Source: BPJU01 sp964425225 (GTDB taxonomy: Bacteria > Planctomycetota > Planctomycetia > Pirellulales > Pirellulaceae). From it: a stretch of DNA of 64,000 nucleotides. The translations under genes and the position numbers were made by a program. Below the pieces are notes generated by a model. The model made no database searches. It saw only the letters and a program-made list of their open reading frames with translations, and was not told the origin of the DNA. The stretch is taken from contig CAYRMD010000020.1 of assembly GCA_964425225.1 (NCBI GenBank), forward strand, positions 1 to 64,000, written 5' to 3'. Below, piece by piece: positions 9,173 to 16,951 of the stretch. Position 1 is the first letter of the stretch, and each line of letters opens with the position of its first letter.

Positions 9173-9979
9173 ATGTTTCCGATTCGCGATAACATCCCTT
9201 CCGAAACCTTCCCGTATGTTAACTACACGATTATCGTGGCGTGCGTGTTAGTATTTTTGGGGCAGTTGGCCGACGATCCGCAAAACGGTATGCTCGTCGA
9301 GCGCTACGGAATGGTGCCCGTTCGGATCACACAGCCAAGAGCTTCTATCGTGATAGAAGAGTCCTACTGGGTTGGTCCCTTACTGGCAAAACGCTATCGT
9401 CAAATCGCCGAGCCGGCTGTGCCGGCTGTGCTGACGCTGCTGACGTGCATCTTCTTGCATGGAGGTTGGATGCACTTAATCGGCAACATGTGGTTTCTGT
9501 ATATCTTTGGGGACAACGTTGAAGATCGGCTGGGCCATGTGCGATATTTGGCTTTTTATTGTGCGTGCGGGATGGTTGCCAGCCTGGCACATGTGGCAAT
9601 GTATCCTGGTTCAAGCGTCCCTACGATCGGAGCCAGTGGCGCAATAGCCGGGGTAATGGGCGCTTACTACCTGCTGTATCCGCGTGCACAAGTTTTAACG
9701 CTGGTGCCCATTATTATGTACGTGACGCTGGTGATCTTGCCTGCGCCCTTGTTCTTGGGCCTGTGGTTTCTCTTTCAATTGCTTCAAGGAACTACGACGT
9801 CGATTTCCGGGGTTGAGGCTGGCGGTGTTGCCTGGTGGGCGCATATCGGGGGTTTTGTTGCAGGAGTGTTCGGGGGACTGATTGTTCGCGTAACCGGCTG
9901 GGGGCGCCGGAAAGTCATACGTTATTATCCAGGAACAGAAAGATTTGCCGTGCGCCGTTACAATCGCTGGAGATTCTAG
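9173..9979 (+). CDS. Rhomboid family intramembrane serine protease
   Basis: 268 residues with about seven hydrophobic segments. The rhomboid landmarks are all present: HGGWMHLIGNMWFLYIFGDNVED (His101 and Asn105 near the oxyanion hole), the nucleophile in GASGAIAGVMGAYY (Ser155), and the catalytic His224 in WWAHIGGFVAG. It cleaves transmembrane substrates within the inner membrane. An extra hydrophilic loop after the first segment (about 35-80) and a basic C-terminal tail (RRKVIRYYP onward) are typical of the Rhomboid/GlpG-like group in planctomycetes. The ribosome binding site (TGAGGC) is weak. fluC starts 54 bp downstream on the same strand. Confidence 0.93.
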   Translation: MFPIRDNIPSETFPYVNYTIIVACVLVFLGQLADDPQNGMLVERYGMVPVRITQPRASIVIEESYWVGPLLAKRYRQIAEPAVPAVLTLLTCIFLHGGWMHLIGNMWFLYIFGDNVEDRLGHVRYLAFYCACGMVASLAHVAMYPGSSVPTIGASGAIAGVMGAYYLLYPRAQVLTLVPIIMYVTLVILPAPLFLGLWFLFQLLQGTTTSISGVEAGGVAWWAHIGGFVAGVFGGLIVRVTGWGRRKVIRYYPGTERFAVRRYNRWRF

Positions 9980-9990
9980 ATCGAAGCGCG

Positions 9991-10007
9991 TGTTTCGATT
10001 CGAAACA
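9991..10007. promoter_or_regulatory. 17-bp palindrome before fluC
   Basis: TGTTTCGA and TCGAAACA are perfect inverted arms around one T, centred 35 bp upstream of the fluC ATG and 11 bp after the rhomboid stop. It could be an operator. The arms are too AT-rich and lack a T-run, so a terminator is unlikely. No fluoride riboswitch consensus was seen in this gap. Confidence 0.4.
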
Positions 10008-10033
10008 GTGACTGCTAGCAAGAAGGCTCGATA

Positions 10034-10411
10034 ATGGCATATAAGCTGTTTTGGTTGGCTCTGGCCGGATGCTTCGGTACCTTGGCACGCTATAGCCTGG
10101 CTGGTTGGGTGTACCAATTCACGGGTGCCGCTTTCCCGTGGGGAACTGCTGCCGTTAATATCAGCGGGTGCCTTTTGGCAGGAATTCTTTGGGGGCTGTT
10201 CGAGCAGCGTTGGGCAGTCTCGGGCGAAATACGGGCGGCCATTCTGGTCGGTTTTATGGGGGCCTTCACAACATTCTCGACCATGGTCTTAGAAACCATG
10301 GAATTGGTAAGGGTCGGTCAGTGGTTTGCTGCTATTGCCAATCTTTCGCTGCAAAACGCAGTCGGTTTGTTCGCTTTTTGGTTGGCGGTGTCGTTGGCCC
10401 GCAGTTGGTAG
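10034..10411 (+). CDS. crcB: Fluoride ion channel FluC (CrcB)
   Basis: 125-residue, four-helix protein that forms dual-topology dimers exporting fluoride across the inner membrane. Family signatures are GCFGTLARY near the N-terminus, WGTAAVNISGC in helix 2 (the conserved Asn of the pore), and GFMGAFTTFSTMVLE in helix 3, which carries the phenylalanine box and the TTFST track. Length is normal for a single-gene homodimer. The DUF190 gene follows 29 bp downstream, a very common pairing. Start ATG 10034 is the first Met before the conserved N-terminus. Confidence 0.95.
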   Translation: MAYKLFWLALAGCFGTLARYSLAGWVYQFTGAAFPWGTAAVNISGCLLAGILWGLFEQRWAVSGEIRAAILVGFMGAFTTFSTMVLETMELVRVGQWFAAIANLSLQNAVGLFAFWLAVSLARSW

Positions 10412-10440
10412 AAAGGATCGCCCGCGGAAAGGACAGTTCC

Positions 10441-10782
10441 ATGAAACTACCGTACGAGGCGGTGCTGTTGCGAATCTTCATCGGTGAGAGCGATAAACTT
10501 CACGGGCGACCCTTGCACGAGGTGATCGTCGAGGCGGCGCGGAGTCAAGGCTTGGCCGGCGTCACGGTTCTACGCGGTATTCTGGGATTCGGTGCCAATA
10601 GCCGTATCCACACGGCTAAGGTATTGCGGCTTTCGGAAGACCTGCCGATCGTAATCGAGATTGTCGACGCCGAAGACAAAATCGAATCGTTCGTTTCGCA
10701 ACTGGATCAATGGATTGGTGAAGGGTTGGTCACGATCGAAAAAGTCCGAGTAATTGCCTACCGGCATAGCACGCCGCGATAA
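10441..10782 (+). CDS. DUF190 family PII-like protein
   Basis: 113 residues from ATG 10441 with AAAGGA upstream. It contains the DUF190 hallmarks LRIFIGESDKLHGRPLHE, GLAGVTVLRGILGFGA and LPIVIEIVDAEDKIESF. The fold is PII-like (GlnB-related), so a small-molecule sensor or regulator is plausible. DUF190 genes are frequently found next to crcB, as here. A role in fluoride resistance is inferred from that linkage only. The longer open frame upstream overlaps fluC and is not used. Confidence 0.88.
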   Translation: MKLPYEAVLLRIFIGESDKLHGRPLHEVIVEAARSQGLAGVTVLRGILGFGANSRIHTAKVLRLSEDLPIVIEIVDAEDKIESFVSQLDQWIGEGLVTIEKVRVIAYRHSTPR

Positions 10783-11260
10783 GGCTCGGTGATCCGCCGA
10801 TCGCTACCGCTTTGTAGAATCCACTCACACTGCCCTCCCCACTTCAAAACGTTCGCCTCAACCAATGGAACCGAAGCTTTTGTGCGTTTTCGGAGGCTGC
10901 CGTGTGTGCATCTTGATTGTAGGTGCAATGTTTTCGTAGTACGCCGAGCCCAGTGGCAGGACCGCCATTTTCCGCCAACTGGATCCGACCAATTAGCGCG
11001 GTGGGTGTATCCTGCTTGGCTTTGGCGTCCCATGGAGCCGAATCTTAACCGAGCCATAAGCGTCAGGGAGGCACATTTCGGCGAGAAGAACTTGCTCCGA
11101 TACACATTGGTCGAGTGTAGCCTGACTCTCAACCAAGCAAACGACGTTTTTTCGAAGCCGTCCTTTTCCGTGCAGAACAGCGCTAAGGACTCAATCGTGA
11201 ATCGATGCGTCTACCCGTTTCCCAATACTCACACGAGATGAACGTGCTCAAGATCACGAG
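10783..11260. other. Intergenic gap before tRNA-Pro, with degenerate repeat
   Basis: No credible gene. From about 10903 to 10990 the sequence resembles 39181-39270 (same head GTGCAT-TTGAT-GTAGGTG, then CGTAGT, CGCCATT and GATC-GACCA). It is listed as dispersed element B. Confidence 0.6.
10903..10990 (+). repeat. Dispersed element B, copy 1
   Basis: Shares GTGCATCTTGATTGTAGGTG, CGTAGT, GGACCGCCATTTT and GATCCGACCA in the same order and spacing with 39181-39270. The head is also related to that of element A (TTGATTGTA). Confidence 0.5.
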
Positions 11261-11336
11261 TCGGGGCGGGCGGATTTGAACCGCCGACCTCTTGCACCCC
11301 AAGCAAGCGCGCTAATCCAGGCTGCGCTACGCCCCG
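11261..11336 (-). tRNA. tRNA-Pro (anticodon GGG)
   Basis: Read on the complement, a complete cloverleaf of 76 nt can be drawn. The acceptor arms are CGGGGCG/CGCCCCG with discriminator A, and the D stem is GCGC/GCGC. The anticodon stem is CTTGC/GCAAG with the loop TTGGGGT, giving anticodon GGG. The variable loop is AGGTC, and the T stem is GGCGG/CCGCC with loop TTCAAAT. C1-G72 fits proline tRNA. CCA is not encoded. The tRNA decodes CCC/CCU proline codons. Confidence 0.95.
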
Positions 11337-11885
11337 CACCAACACCTCCGTTATGTTACTCCACCAGAGCATGGATAAGCAACCGGACTATCGCGGTGCT
11401 GGTCGGGCTGCGTTTTTGCACAGCACCTGCCCTCGTGTTCTGCCTTTGAGAAAGCAAATGCTATAGCGCAAAGGCGCCTAGGGACTGTGGCAGGCAAGAG
11501 AAATTAAAGAGCTCGTTTCAACGCCTGCGCTGAATTATCGTAGCGGCGTAGCGTTTCCATGGGGCGGTTTTTCCGTGACTGCTTGCCTTTTCCGGATACG
11601 CGACCGCCGCTCCCTCAAAACGAAATTCGTACCGCCACATTTCGGGAGTTGAACCCGTTGGCCGACAAGCCAAGCGTGCGAACGTCTCGATTGTAGGTGA
11701 AACGTAGCTGTGACACAGGTATGTCCCAGCTTCACTGGACACACGGTCCAAGGCCGTTGGCAGCGGAAGCTCGACGTGGTTATCCTGCTAGGAGTTGTCA
11801 CGGGTTGCTATTCGAGCAAAAACATGGATAACCTGACGAGTATCGTACCGGTTGGTGGCGCGTCGCAGTAAGGGCAAAAGCGAGG
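11337..11885. other. Intergenic gap between tRNA-Pro and pyrF
   Basis: About 550 bp with no credible gene. Around 11690-11715 a TCTCGATTGTAGGTGAAACGTAG segment resembles the head of dispersed elements A and B. The pyrF promoter should lie at the right end but no clear hexamers were seen. Confidence 0.55.
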
Positions 11886-12833
11886 GTGCATGAATTGATT
11901 GGTGCGGCAACAGTTCCATTTGGTGAACGGCTGTTGCAAGCTGTCGCCCGACGTCGCTCGCCTGTCGTCGTAGGATTGGATCCTCGATCCGATCGGTTGC
12001 CAGCGCGCTTGGGGGGGCTGCTATCGGGTAGTTGGCCGGAAAGCACCGCCGAAGCAATCCGAATCTTTTGCTGTGAAGTTTTGGACGTGGTTGCTCCGCT
12101 GGTGCCCGCAGTGAAACCTCAGATGGCGTTTTTCGAAGAACTCGGTCCGGCGGGATACGGAGTGCTCCAGCAAATCGTCGACTATGCAAGAAAACTTGGC
12201 TTGTTGGTGATTCTCGACGGTAAACGCGGCGACATAGGCTCCACGGCTGAAGCGTATGCCCGGGCGTACCTCGGTCCGAAAGCTTTGATACCGGCCGATG
12301 CGCTAACCGTCAACCCTTACCTTGGCCCTACGACCTGGGAACCGTTCCTGGAGGAGGGTAAATCCAGAGGCGGGGGGATCTTCGTTTTAGTCAAAACGTC
12401 GAATCCTGATAGCGGCACGTTTCAGGACCTAAGTATAAACGGCCTCAAAAAACTTTATAGCGTCGTAGCGGAAGCCGTTCACCGGTCGGCCGAGCGGACA
12501 CGAGAAGGCTACCGTTACGGCTGTGTCGGAGCTGTCGTCGGAGCGACGTATCCGGAACAGTTAGCCGAGTTGCGCAAGGTGATGCCATCGGCGTGGATAC
12601 TGATTCCTGGCTATGGAACCCAAGGGGGACGGGCTGCGGACGTAGCAGCGGGCTTTGCCGAAGATGGCACCGGTGCGCTTGTCACGGCATCACGCTCGGT
12701 GCTGTTCGCCTATGAGCAATTACCGTATCGGGAGCGGTACGCGGAGCACCATTGGCAGCGGGCTATTGAACAGGCCGTGCTGGATATGACGCACGACCTG
12801 GCAGCTCATACGCCTGCCGGAAAGCTTCGCTAA
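11886..12833 (+). CDS. pyrF: Orotidine 5'-phosphate decarboxylase (type 2)
   Basis: Last step of UMP synthesis. The 315-residue length and VVVGLDPR near residue 27 fit the longer type 2 (mycobacterial-type) group. The catalytic motif is ILDGKRGDIGSTAEAYA (Lys113, with paired aspartates), and LIPGYGTQGG and LVTASRSVLF form the phosphate-binding end of the barrel. The start is a GTG with GAGG close upstream; a slightly later start cannot be excluded because conservation begins at FGERLLQAV. It converges with ndk, only 12 bp separating the two stops. Confidence 0.93.
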   Translation: MHELIGAATVPFGERLLQAVARRRSPVVVGLDPRSDRLPARLGGLLSGSWPESTAEAIRIFCCEVLDVVAPLVPAVKPQMAFFEELGPAGYGVLQQIVDYARKLGLLVILDGKRGDIGSTAEAYARAYLGPKALIPADALTVNPYLGPTTWEPFLEEGKSRGGGIFVLVKTSNPDSGTFQDLSINGLKKLYSVVAEAVHRSAERTREGYRYGCVGAVVGATYPEQLAELRKVMPSAWILIPGYGTQGGRAADVAAGFAEDGTGALVTASRSVLFAYEQLPYRERYAEHHWQRAIEQAVLDMTHDLAAHTPAGKLR

Positions 12834-12845
12834 AGGCCGCCTTTG

Positions 12846-13304
12846 CTACTCGCCCTCGACCGTAAACCAGGCTGCCAGAGCCGGCGAATAGCTGTGGATT
12901 TCCTCTTCGCGAAAATAGAGGGCAATCTCGCGCGCGGCCGCTTCGGGTCCGTCCGAAGCGTGCACCAGGTTCATCTGCCGACTGATGCTAAAATCACCCC
13001 GAATCGTTCCTGCTGGAGCGACGCGGCCGTTCGTGGGGCCCAACATGTCGCGCACAATGCGGATTGCCTCGATCCCTTCGACTACTAGGGCGACAACTGG
13101 AGCCGCCGTAATAAACTTCTCCAATCCGGGGTAGAAGGGCTTATGCACATGTTCGGCGTAATGCTTCTTGGCTAACTCGCTGTCGATCCATATCATCTTC
13201 ATGGCCACAATAGCCAGACCTTTGTCTTCTAGACGGCTGATGATGCGGCCCATGAGTCGGCGCTGTACGCAATCGGGCTTGAGCAATACCAAAGTCCGTT
13301 CCAT
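12846..13304 (-). CDS. ndk: Nucleoside-diphosphate kinase
   Basis: Transfers the gamma-phosphate of ATP to NDPs and dNDPs through a phosphohistidine. The 152-residue protein starts MERTLVLLKPDCVQR. It has the GRIISRLEDKGL and LGPTNGRVAPAGTIRGDF segments and the active-site NLVHASDG (His115). ATG 13304 is chosen over a GTG four codons upstream because AAAGGTGAG sits at correct spacing and would be consumed by the longer reading. Length is a little above the usual 140 because of a C-terminal extension (HSYSPALAAWFTVEGE), as in other members with long C-termini. Confidence 0.95.
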   Translation of the reverse strand: MERTLVLLKPDCVQRRLMGRIISRLEDKGLAIVAMKMIWIDSELAKKHYAEHVHKPFYPGLEKFITAAPVVALVVEGIEAIRIVRDMLGPTNGRVAPAGTIRGDFSISRQMNLVHASDGPEAAAREIALYFREEEIHSYSPALAAWFTVEGE

Positions 13305-13442
13305 AGCGAAGCTCACCTTTCGGGGCTAGCCAGTCGGTAGAAGAAGCACCTTGCTTATGTGCACCTTATCCGCCACCAGTACGCTCTTGGGTTTCCTCGT
13401 CCAACAGTGTGGAACGTCTGGGACTCACCTGTTGACGTACTA

Positions 13443-13745
13443 TCACCGGTGGAAGCGGTCGTCGTTTAACATGCTTGGCCGTTGCGAAAAGCCGGGAAGC
13501 GGCGTGGTGGTCGCACTACGCGCCGAACATGGGCACCCTATTTCTAGGGGCGAAGCAGGACACGGCGGCACGCTCGGATGGCGCCACTGGCCGACGGGCC
13601 GGCACGGAATCGGCGCATGATAGCCTGCGCCGTGACCGATCCCCCACCAGCGCCAAAATTCGTTCCAACTACCGGCGCGAACTGGGACGTTGATGACCAA
13701 AAATATTGCGATTGCAGCAACGATTACCCGTGCACGGATTCCCAT
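13443..13745 (-). CDS. Possible small secreted protein
   Basis: 100 residues from ATG 13745. A clear signal peptide is followed by an Ala-X-Ala-like cut (VIVAAIAIFLVINVPVRAG), then an aromatic stretch SWNEFWRWWGIGHGAGYHA and a Pro/Cys-rich tail with five cysteines. This arrangement is reminiscent of short exported planctomycete proteins with WW and GYH motifs, but no family can be named. Against it, no good ribosome binding site is seen (GTGAT only) and the frame could be chance. It lies between ndk and the MFS gene on the same strand. Function unknown. Confidence 0.4.
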   Translation of the reverse strand: MGIRARVIVAAIAIFLVINVPVRAGSWNEFWRWWGIGHGAGYHAPIPCRPVGQWRHPSVPPCPASPLEIGCPCSARSATTTPLPGFSQRPSMLNDDRFHR

Positions 13746-13928
13746 GGTACACCAAATCACATCTGGTTTCCTCACTTGGTAGCCACAGGCGCTAGGCACG
13801 CATCTAGCATCGTCCTCGGTAAGCGGCCTAACGGTTATTTACGGAAATCGCTGACCGGTCCGCTCTTGCGTCTGCGATGCATCAACTTTACCGGTTGTGG
13901 GGATCATAGTGTCGGTTCCTGCTGGCGG

Positions 13929-15299
13929 CTATTCAGGCAACGGTTTTCCCTTTGTTTCCGGCATAAACGGCAAAACCGCCAGGCCAAGGAGGAACACGGC
14001 ACACATGACTAATCCGGCATTGCGTAAAGGCTCGGCCGTATCACGGAAAAGTCCGATCAGATGGCCCAATAGGAATGGTCCTAGTGCTGAGACGAATCGT
14101 CCCACGTTGTAGCAGAAGCTCGTCCCCGTACTGCGTAAACGAGTCGGAAACAGTTCCGGGAAATAGACGGCATAGCCAGCAAACAACGACAATTGGCAAA
14201 ATCCCATGATCGGCACCAGAACGAAGATTTGCCAGAATTCGCGTAGCAAGCCGAACACAGCCGTAGTGCTGACAAAAGCCGCTAAGAACGCGAGGGCAAA
14301 GGCGGGCCGCCTGCCGACTCGTTGTGTAAACATCCCAAAAATAAACATCCCGAAGAACGCTCCTGCGTTGATCATTAGGGACGTGATTCCTTTCCACCAG
14401 GCAACGCGCCCGGCAACTTGTTCCGGTGCTAAGCCTTCCTCGCGAAATCGCTGGTCGAGAACGTTTCCGATTAGATCCATCGAGTAGAAACCGATGGCCC
14501 ATAGCCCCACCACACCGCAGAAGGCCAAAATGAGCCCCAAGAGCGCATGACGTCGCCACCGCGGATGGGAAAATAGCTCGCGATACGACCCCAGTTCACT
14601 TCGGCGTCCCACTTGTCGAGCGGCCATTTGCCAGCGCTCCGGCTCGCGCAGCCGGCGGCGAATAAATAATGCCAACAAAGCCGGTAACGCACCGACGACA
14701 TATAATGGCCGCCACACGTTGTTGAACCACCCAAATTCCACCATGGCTCCCATTCCCATGTTCAAAAGCGCTGCGGTGATGTTACCGGCTGCCGACAGGG
14801 CTTGCAGCAATGCTAAGGCGAATGGCCGTGCCCGGTCAGGCATCACTTCAGCAACCAACGCTACCCCCACCGCAAATTCGCCTCCAACACCAAGTCCCGT
14901 GAGAAAACGGTAGACGGCGAAATCCCAAAAGCCCCGAGACAAGGCACTGAAACCCGTGAAGATCGAGTACATCAAGATTGTGATGATCATCGTACGGGCC
15001 CGGCCAATGCGGTCTCCGAGCACGCCGAAAATGAGCCCACCGCTGGCCCAGCCAATGAGGAAAATGGATGTAGCCGACGTGCTGGCCTGATCGATAGCCG
15101 CCTTGTCGGCGGAAGCGATTAGCTCACGCATGGCCGCTTGACGCGTCAAGATGAACAATTGCTGGTCTAAGCAATCGAATAACCAACCTAGGGCAGCTAC
15201 AATCAGAACAAACCAATGATAGGCTCGCATTTCGCGATACCAGGGCATGTTCTGGACCACGGCGGCAGATGACGCTGGCGATTCGTCGAATATATGCAT
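13929..15299 (-). CDS. Major facilitator superfamily transporter (sugar/aromatic acid porter type)
   Basis: 456 residues with twelve hydrophobic segments. The MFS motif A is present after TM2 (GVLGDRIGRARTM), and FLTGLGVGGEFAVGVALVAEV in TM4 is typical of metabolite:H+ symporters of the sugar and aromatic acid groups. A repeat of motif A (FTQRVGRRPAF) opens the second half, and the protein ends PFMPETKGKPLPE. Met at 15299 is preferred (GGGGATGAAG upstream); a TTG nine codons earlier is possible. It is clearly paralogous to the transporter at 43116-44435, sharing FDEYD/FDC-type TM1, GVGGE and the ET-K-PLPE end. The substrate is not predictable. Confidence 0.85.
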   Translation of the reverse strand: MHIFDESPASSAAVVQNMPWYREMRAYHWFVLIVAALGWLFDCLDQQLFILTRQAAMRELIASADKAAIDQASTSATSIFLIGWASGGLIFGVLGDRIGRARTMIITILMYSIFTGFSALSRGFWDFAVYRFLTGLGVGGEFAVGVALVAEVMPDRARPFALALLQALSAAGNITAALLNMGMGAMVEFGWFNNVWRPLYVVGALPALLALFIRRRLREPERWQMAARQVGRRSELGSYRELFSHPRWRRHALLGLILAFCGVVGLWAIGFYSMDLIGNVLDQRFREEGLAPEQVAGRVAWWKGITSLMINAGAFFGMFIFGMFTQRVGRRPAFALAFLAAFVSTTAVFGLLREFWQIFVLVPIMGFCQLSLFAGYAVYFPELFPTRLRSTGTSFCYNVGRFVSALGPFLLGHLIGLFRDTAEPLRNAGLVMCAVFLLGLAVLPFMPETKGKPLPE

Positions 15300-15424
15300 G
15301 ACTTCATCCCCATCTCGGAAGCTCAATGGTCCTGAGTCGGTTCATGCTCCGCCATCCTCAAAACCCAATCCCATGCGCGGTATGGCCAGCAGTATGCCGG
15401 ATATTTATTGCGTTGACAACCCGC

Positions 15425-15453
15425 GCCGCCGTTCCCTAACGGTCACGGCTCGG
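15425..15453 (-). repeat. Short hairpin repeat with compensated stem
   Basis: On the complement the arms are GCCGT and ACGGC around GACCGTTAGGGA. Other copies have GCCGC/GCGGC, so the stem pair has changed on both sides while pairing is kept. Confidence 0.65.
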
Positions 15454-15460
15454 ATGGTTT

Positions 15461-15508
15461 AACGCAGAGGCACAAGGATATTTAACGCAAAGGCACAAAG
15501 GCGCCAGG
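15461..15508 (+). repeat. AACGCAAAGGCGC-type repeat, two units
   Basis: Two units, AACGCAGAGGCACAAGG and TTTAACGCAAAGGCACAAAG. Related units occur at 21845, 25782, 39329, 44681, 44810 and 54378. Confidence 0.65.
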
Positions 15509-15529
15509 AAGACAGATTAGACCAATCCT

Positions 15530-16204
15530 TTAGATTAACCATTTTATGACGAGAAAGCCCAGCACCAGCAGGACAAAAAATGCAATCGTTGCCCATTCAA
15601 AATGCTTCTCGAGCCATCGGCGAGCGTGCGGGCCGAACCAGTAGGTAATCGCCGCTACCGTAAAGAAACGTGCGGATCGTCCACATGCCGAGCCAATAAT
15701 CAAGACCGGCAACGAGATAAACTCGTGGAATACACCCGCTGCTACCGTGAAAACTTTAAAGGGTATGGGTGTAAACGCAGCACCAAAGATCGCTAAGTAA
15801 GCATTATCACGGTACAAATTACCGACATATTGGAAACTCTCGCGCGAAAATCCGGGAACGTATTGAAGGAACAACGGCTCGAGTACGGTCCAGAAGGCGT
15901 ATCCGAGGAAAAACCCAAGTACGGCTCCTAATACGGAGGCCACAGCCGATACGGCCGCGTAGTAAAACGACCGACGAGGTTTGGAAAACGACAGGGCTAT
16001 TTGAAGTACATCTGGCGGTATGGGAAAGAACGAGCTTTCCGCAAAGGAAATAATAGCCAGCGCTGGTGTTCCATAAGGAGTATCGGCCCAGCTAATTACC
16101 CATTGATACAGCCGTCGCATCACACCGCGTGGTGCTCTTCTTTCCACCACAGATGGTTCGGCTGATGTACCCGGAATGGTCTCAAGATCGATTGGCTGAT
16201 TCAT
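15530..16204 (-). CDS. yqaA: YqaA/DedA-like membrane protein (VTT domain)
   Basis: 224 residues. A basic N-terminal region (about 1-45) precedes a SNARE-associated/VTT domain with FAESSFFPIPPDVLQIALSF, the proline-rich re-entrant signature. TPIPFKVFTVAAGVF is the second half of that signature, and further membrane helices end at FLVIKWLI. DedA/YqaA proteins act in the inner membrane, and several members are lipid carriers (undecaprenyl phosphate or phosphatidylethanolamine) or influence proton motive force and envelope integrity. Start ATG 16204 opens the gap to the divergent cyclase gene. The exact substrate is unknown. Confidence 0.85.
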   Translation of the reverse strand: MNQPIDLETIPGTSAEPSVVERRAPRGVMRRLYQWVISWADTPYGTPALAIISFAESSFFPIPPDVLQIALSFSKPRRSFYYAAVSAVASVLGAVLGFFLGYAFWTVLEPLFLQYVPGFSRESFQYVGNLYRDNAYLAIFGAAFTPIPFKVFTVAAGVFHEFISLPVLIIGSACGRSARFFTVAAITYWFGPHARRWLEKHFEWATIAFFVLLVLGFLVIKWLI

Positions 16205-16951
16205 GCTCCCCTCATCCCTATTTTCGGGTTTTTCGGCAAAACCCGAGTGCTTCGCTACGCACGGGGGAATCTACGTAACTTTAGGTGGCAGTGGGGTACC
16301 GATCAAGTCGTTTCACGACGCTTTTTCGATATCACCTATTGCACGTCTTGAAGGACAATCGGCGGGCTGGAGAACGAAGATTCGTTCGGGCGCTACGTGC
16401 CTCGGAGCGTACCGACAGCTTCGCAAGCGGCTCCCTACGCGATCCTACGAACTGCGCAGTACATTCTCCGTGCCCCAGACTGTTCGGTGCGTTAAAGCTT
16501 AGGCTGACAGGCTATACAGTCCACGGGAAAACACCTAGCGCGCGAACCAGCGCGACGAACGGTTCGCAGAGGCTGGTTCGGGATCCGAATTTAAGGAATC
16601 GTCATCCCGATCTAAAGGGGGGCGTAGTCATAAGCTTAGAGGAGCCCGGCGATTGCTTTGGAAAAAGAATGTACCCTTTTTGCGGATGAGAAATGCGTGC
16701 TCGTACAAGGCGTCTTTTTTGCGCAAGACGCTCGACGATGTTAGCCTAGTGAGCGGCACTGGCTAGGACGTACAATACATCAGGTAGCCGAGTAACTTGC
16801 GAACCCAAACAGCGGCGATGGGCAGCCGCATCTTGCGAGTTTTAGCTGCTCAATATGAGGGACAGTGGGTGTGGCGGTGAACCGATCTTGACGGATACTG
16901 GTTTTCAGAGCGATCTTCGTCAGGGAACAAGCTGCGGACGGGAGGCCTAGC
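16205..16951. other. Divergent intergenic region between yqaA and the cyclase gene
   Basis: About 750 bp with no credible gene. Near its left end, 16224-16246 is an inverted repeat (TCGGGTTTT/AAAACCCGA, 5-nt loop) in the yqaA leader. 16710-16731 is a second hairpin (GCGTCTT/AAGACGC). Promoters for the two divergent genes should be here, but no convincing hexamer pair was identified. Confidence 0.55.

Larger units (their letters stand above)
15300..15529. other. Short gap upstream of the MFS gene holding two repeat types
   Basis: This 230-bp gap between two minus-strand genes holds an inverted short hairpin repeat (15425-15453) directly followed by the AACGCAAAGGCGC-type repeat (15461-15508). 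Nothing else was recognised. Confidence 0.6.

Noticed and set aside
16285..16689. Plus-strand 134-codon open frame upstream of the cyclase gene
   Set aside because: No ribosome binding site, no recognisable domain, and Arg/Ser-rich composition typical of chance frames in this GC-rich DNA.
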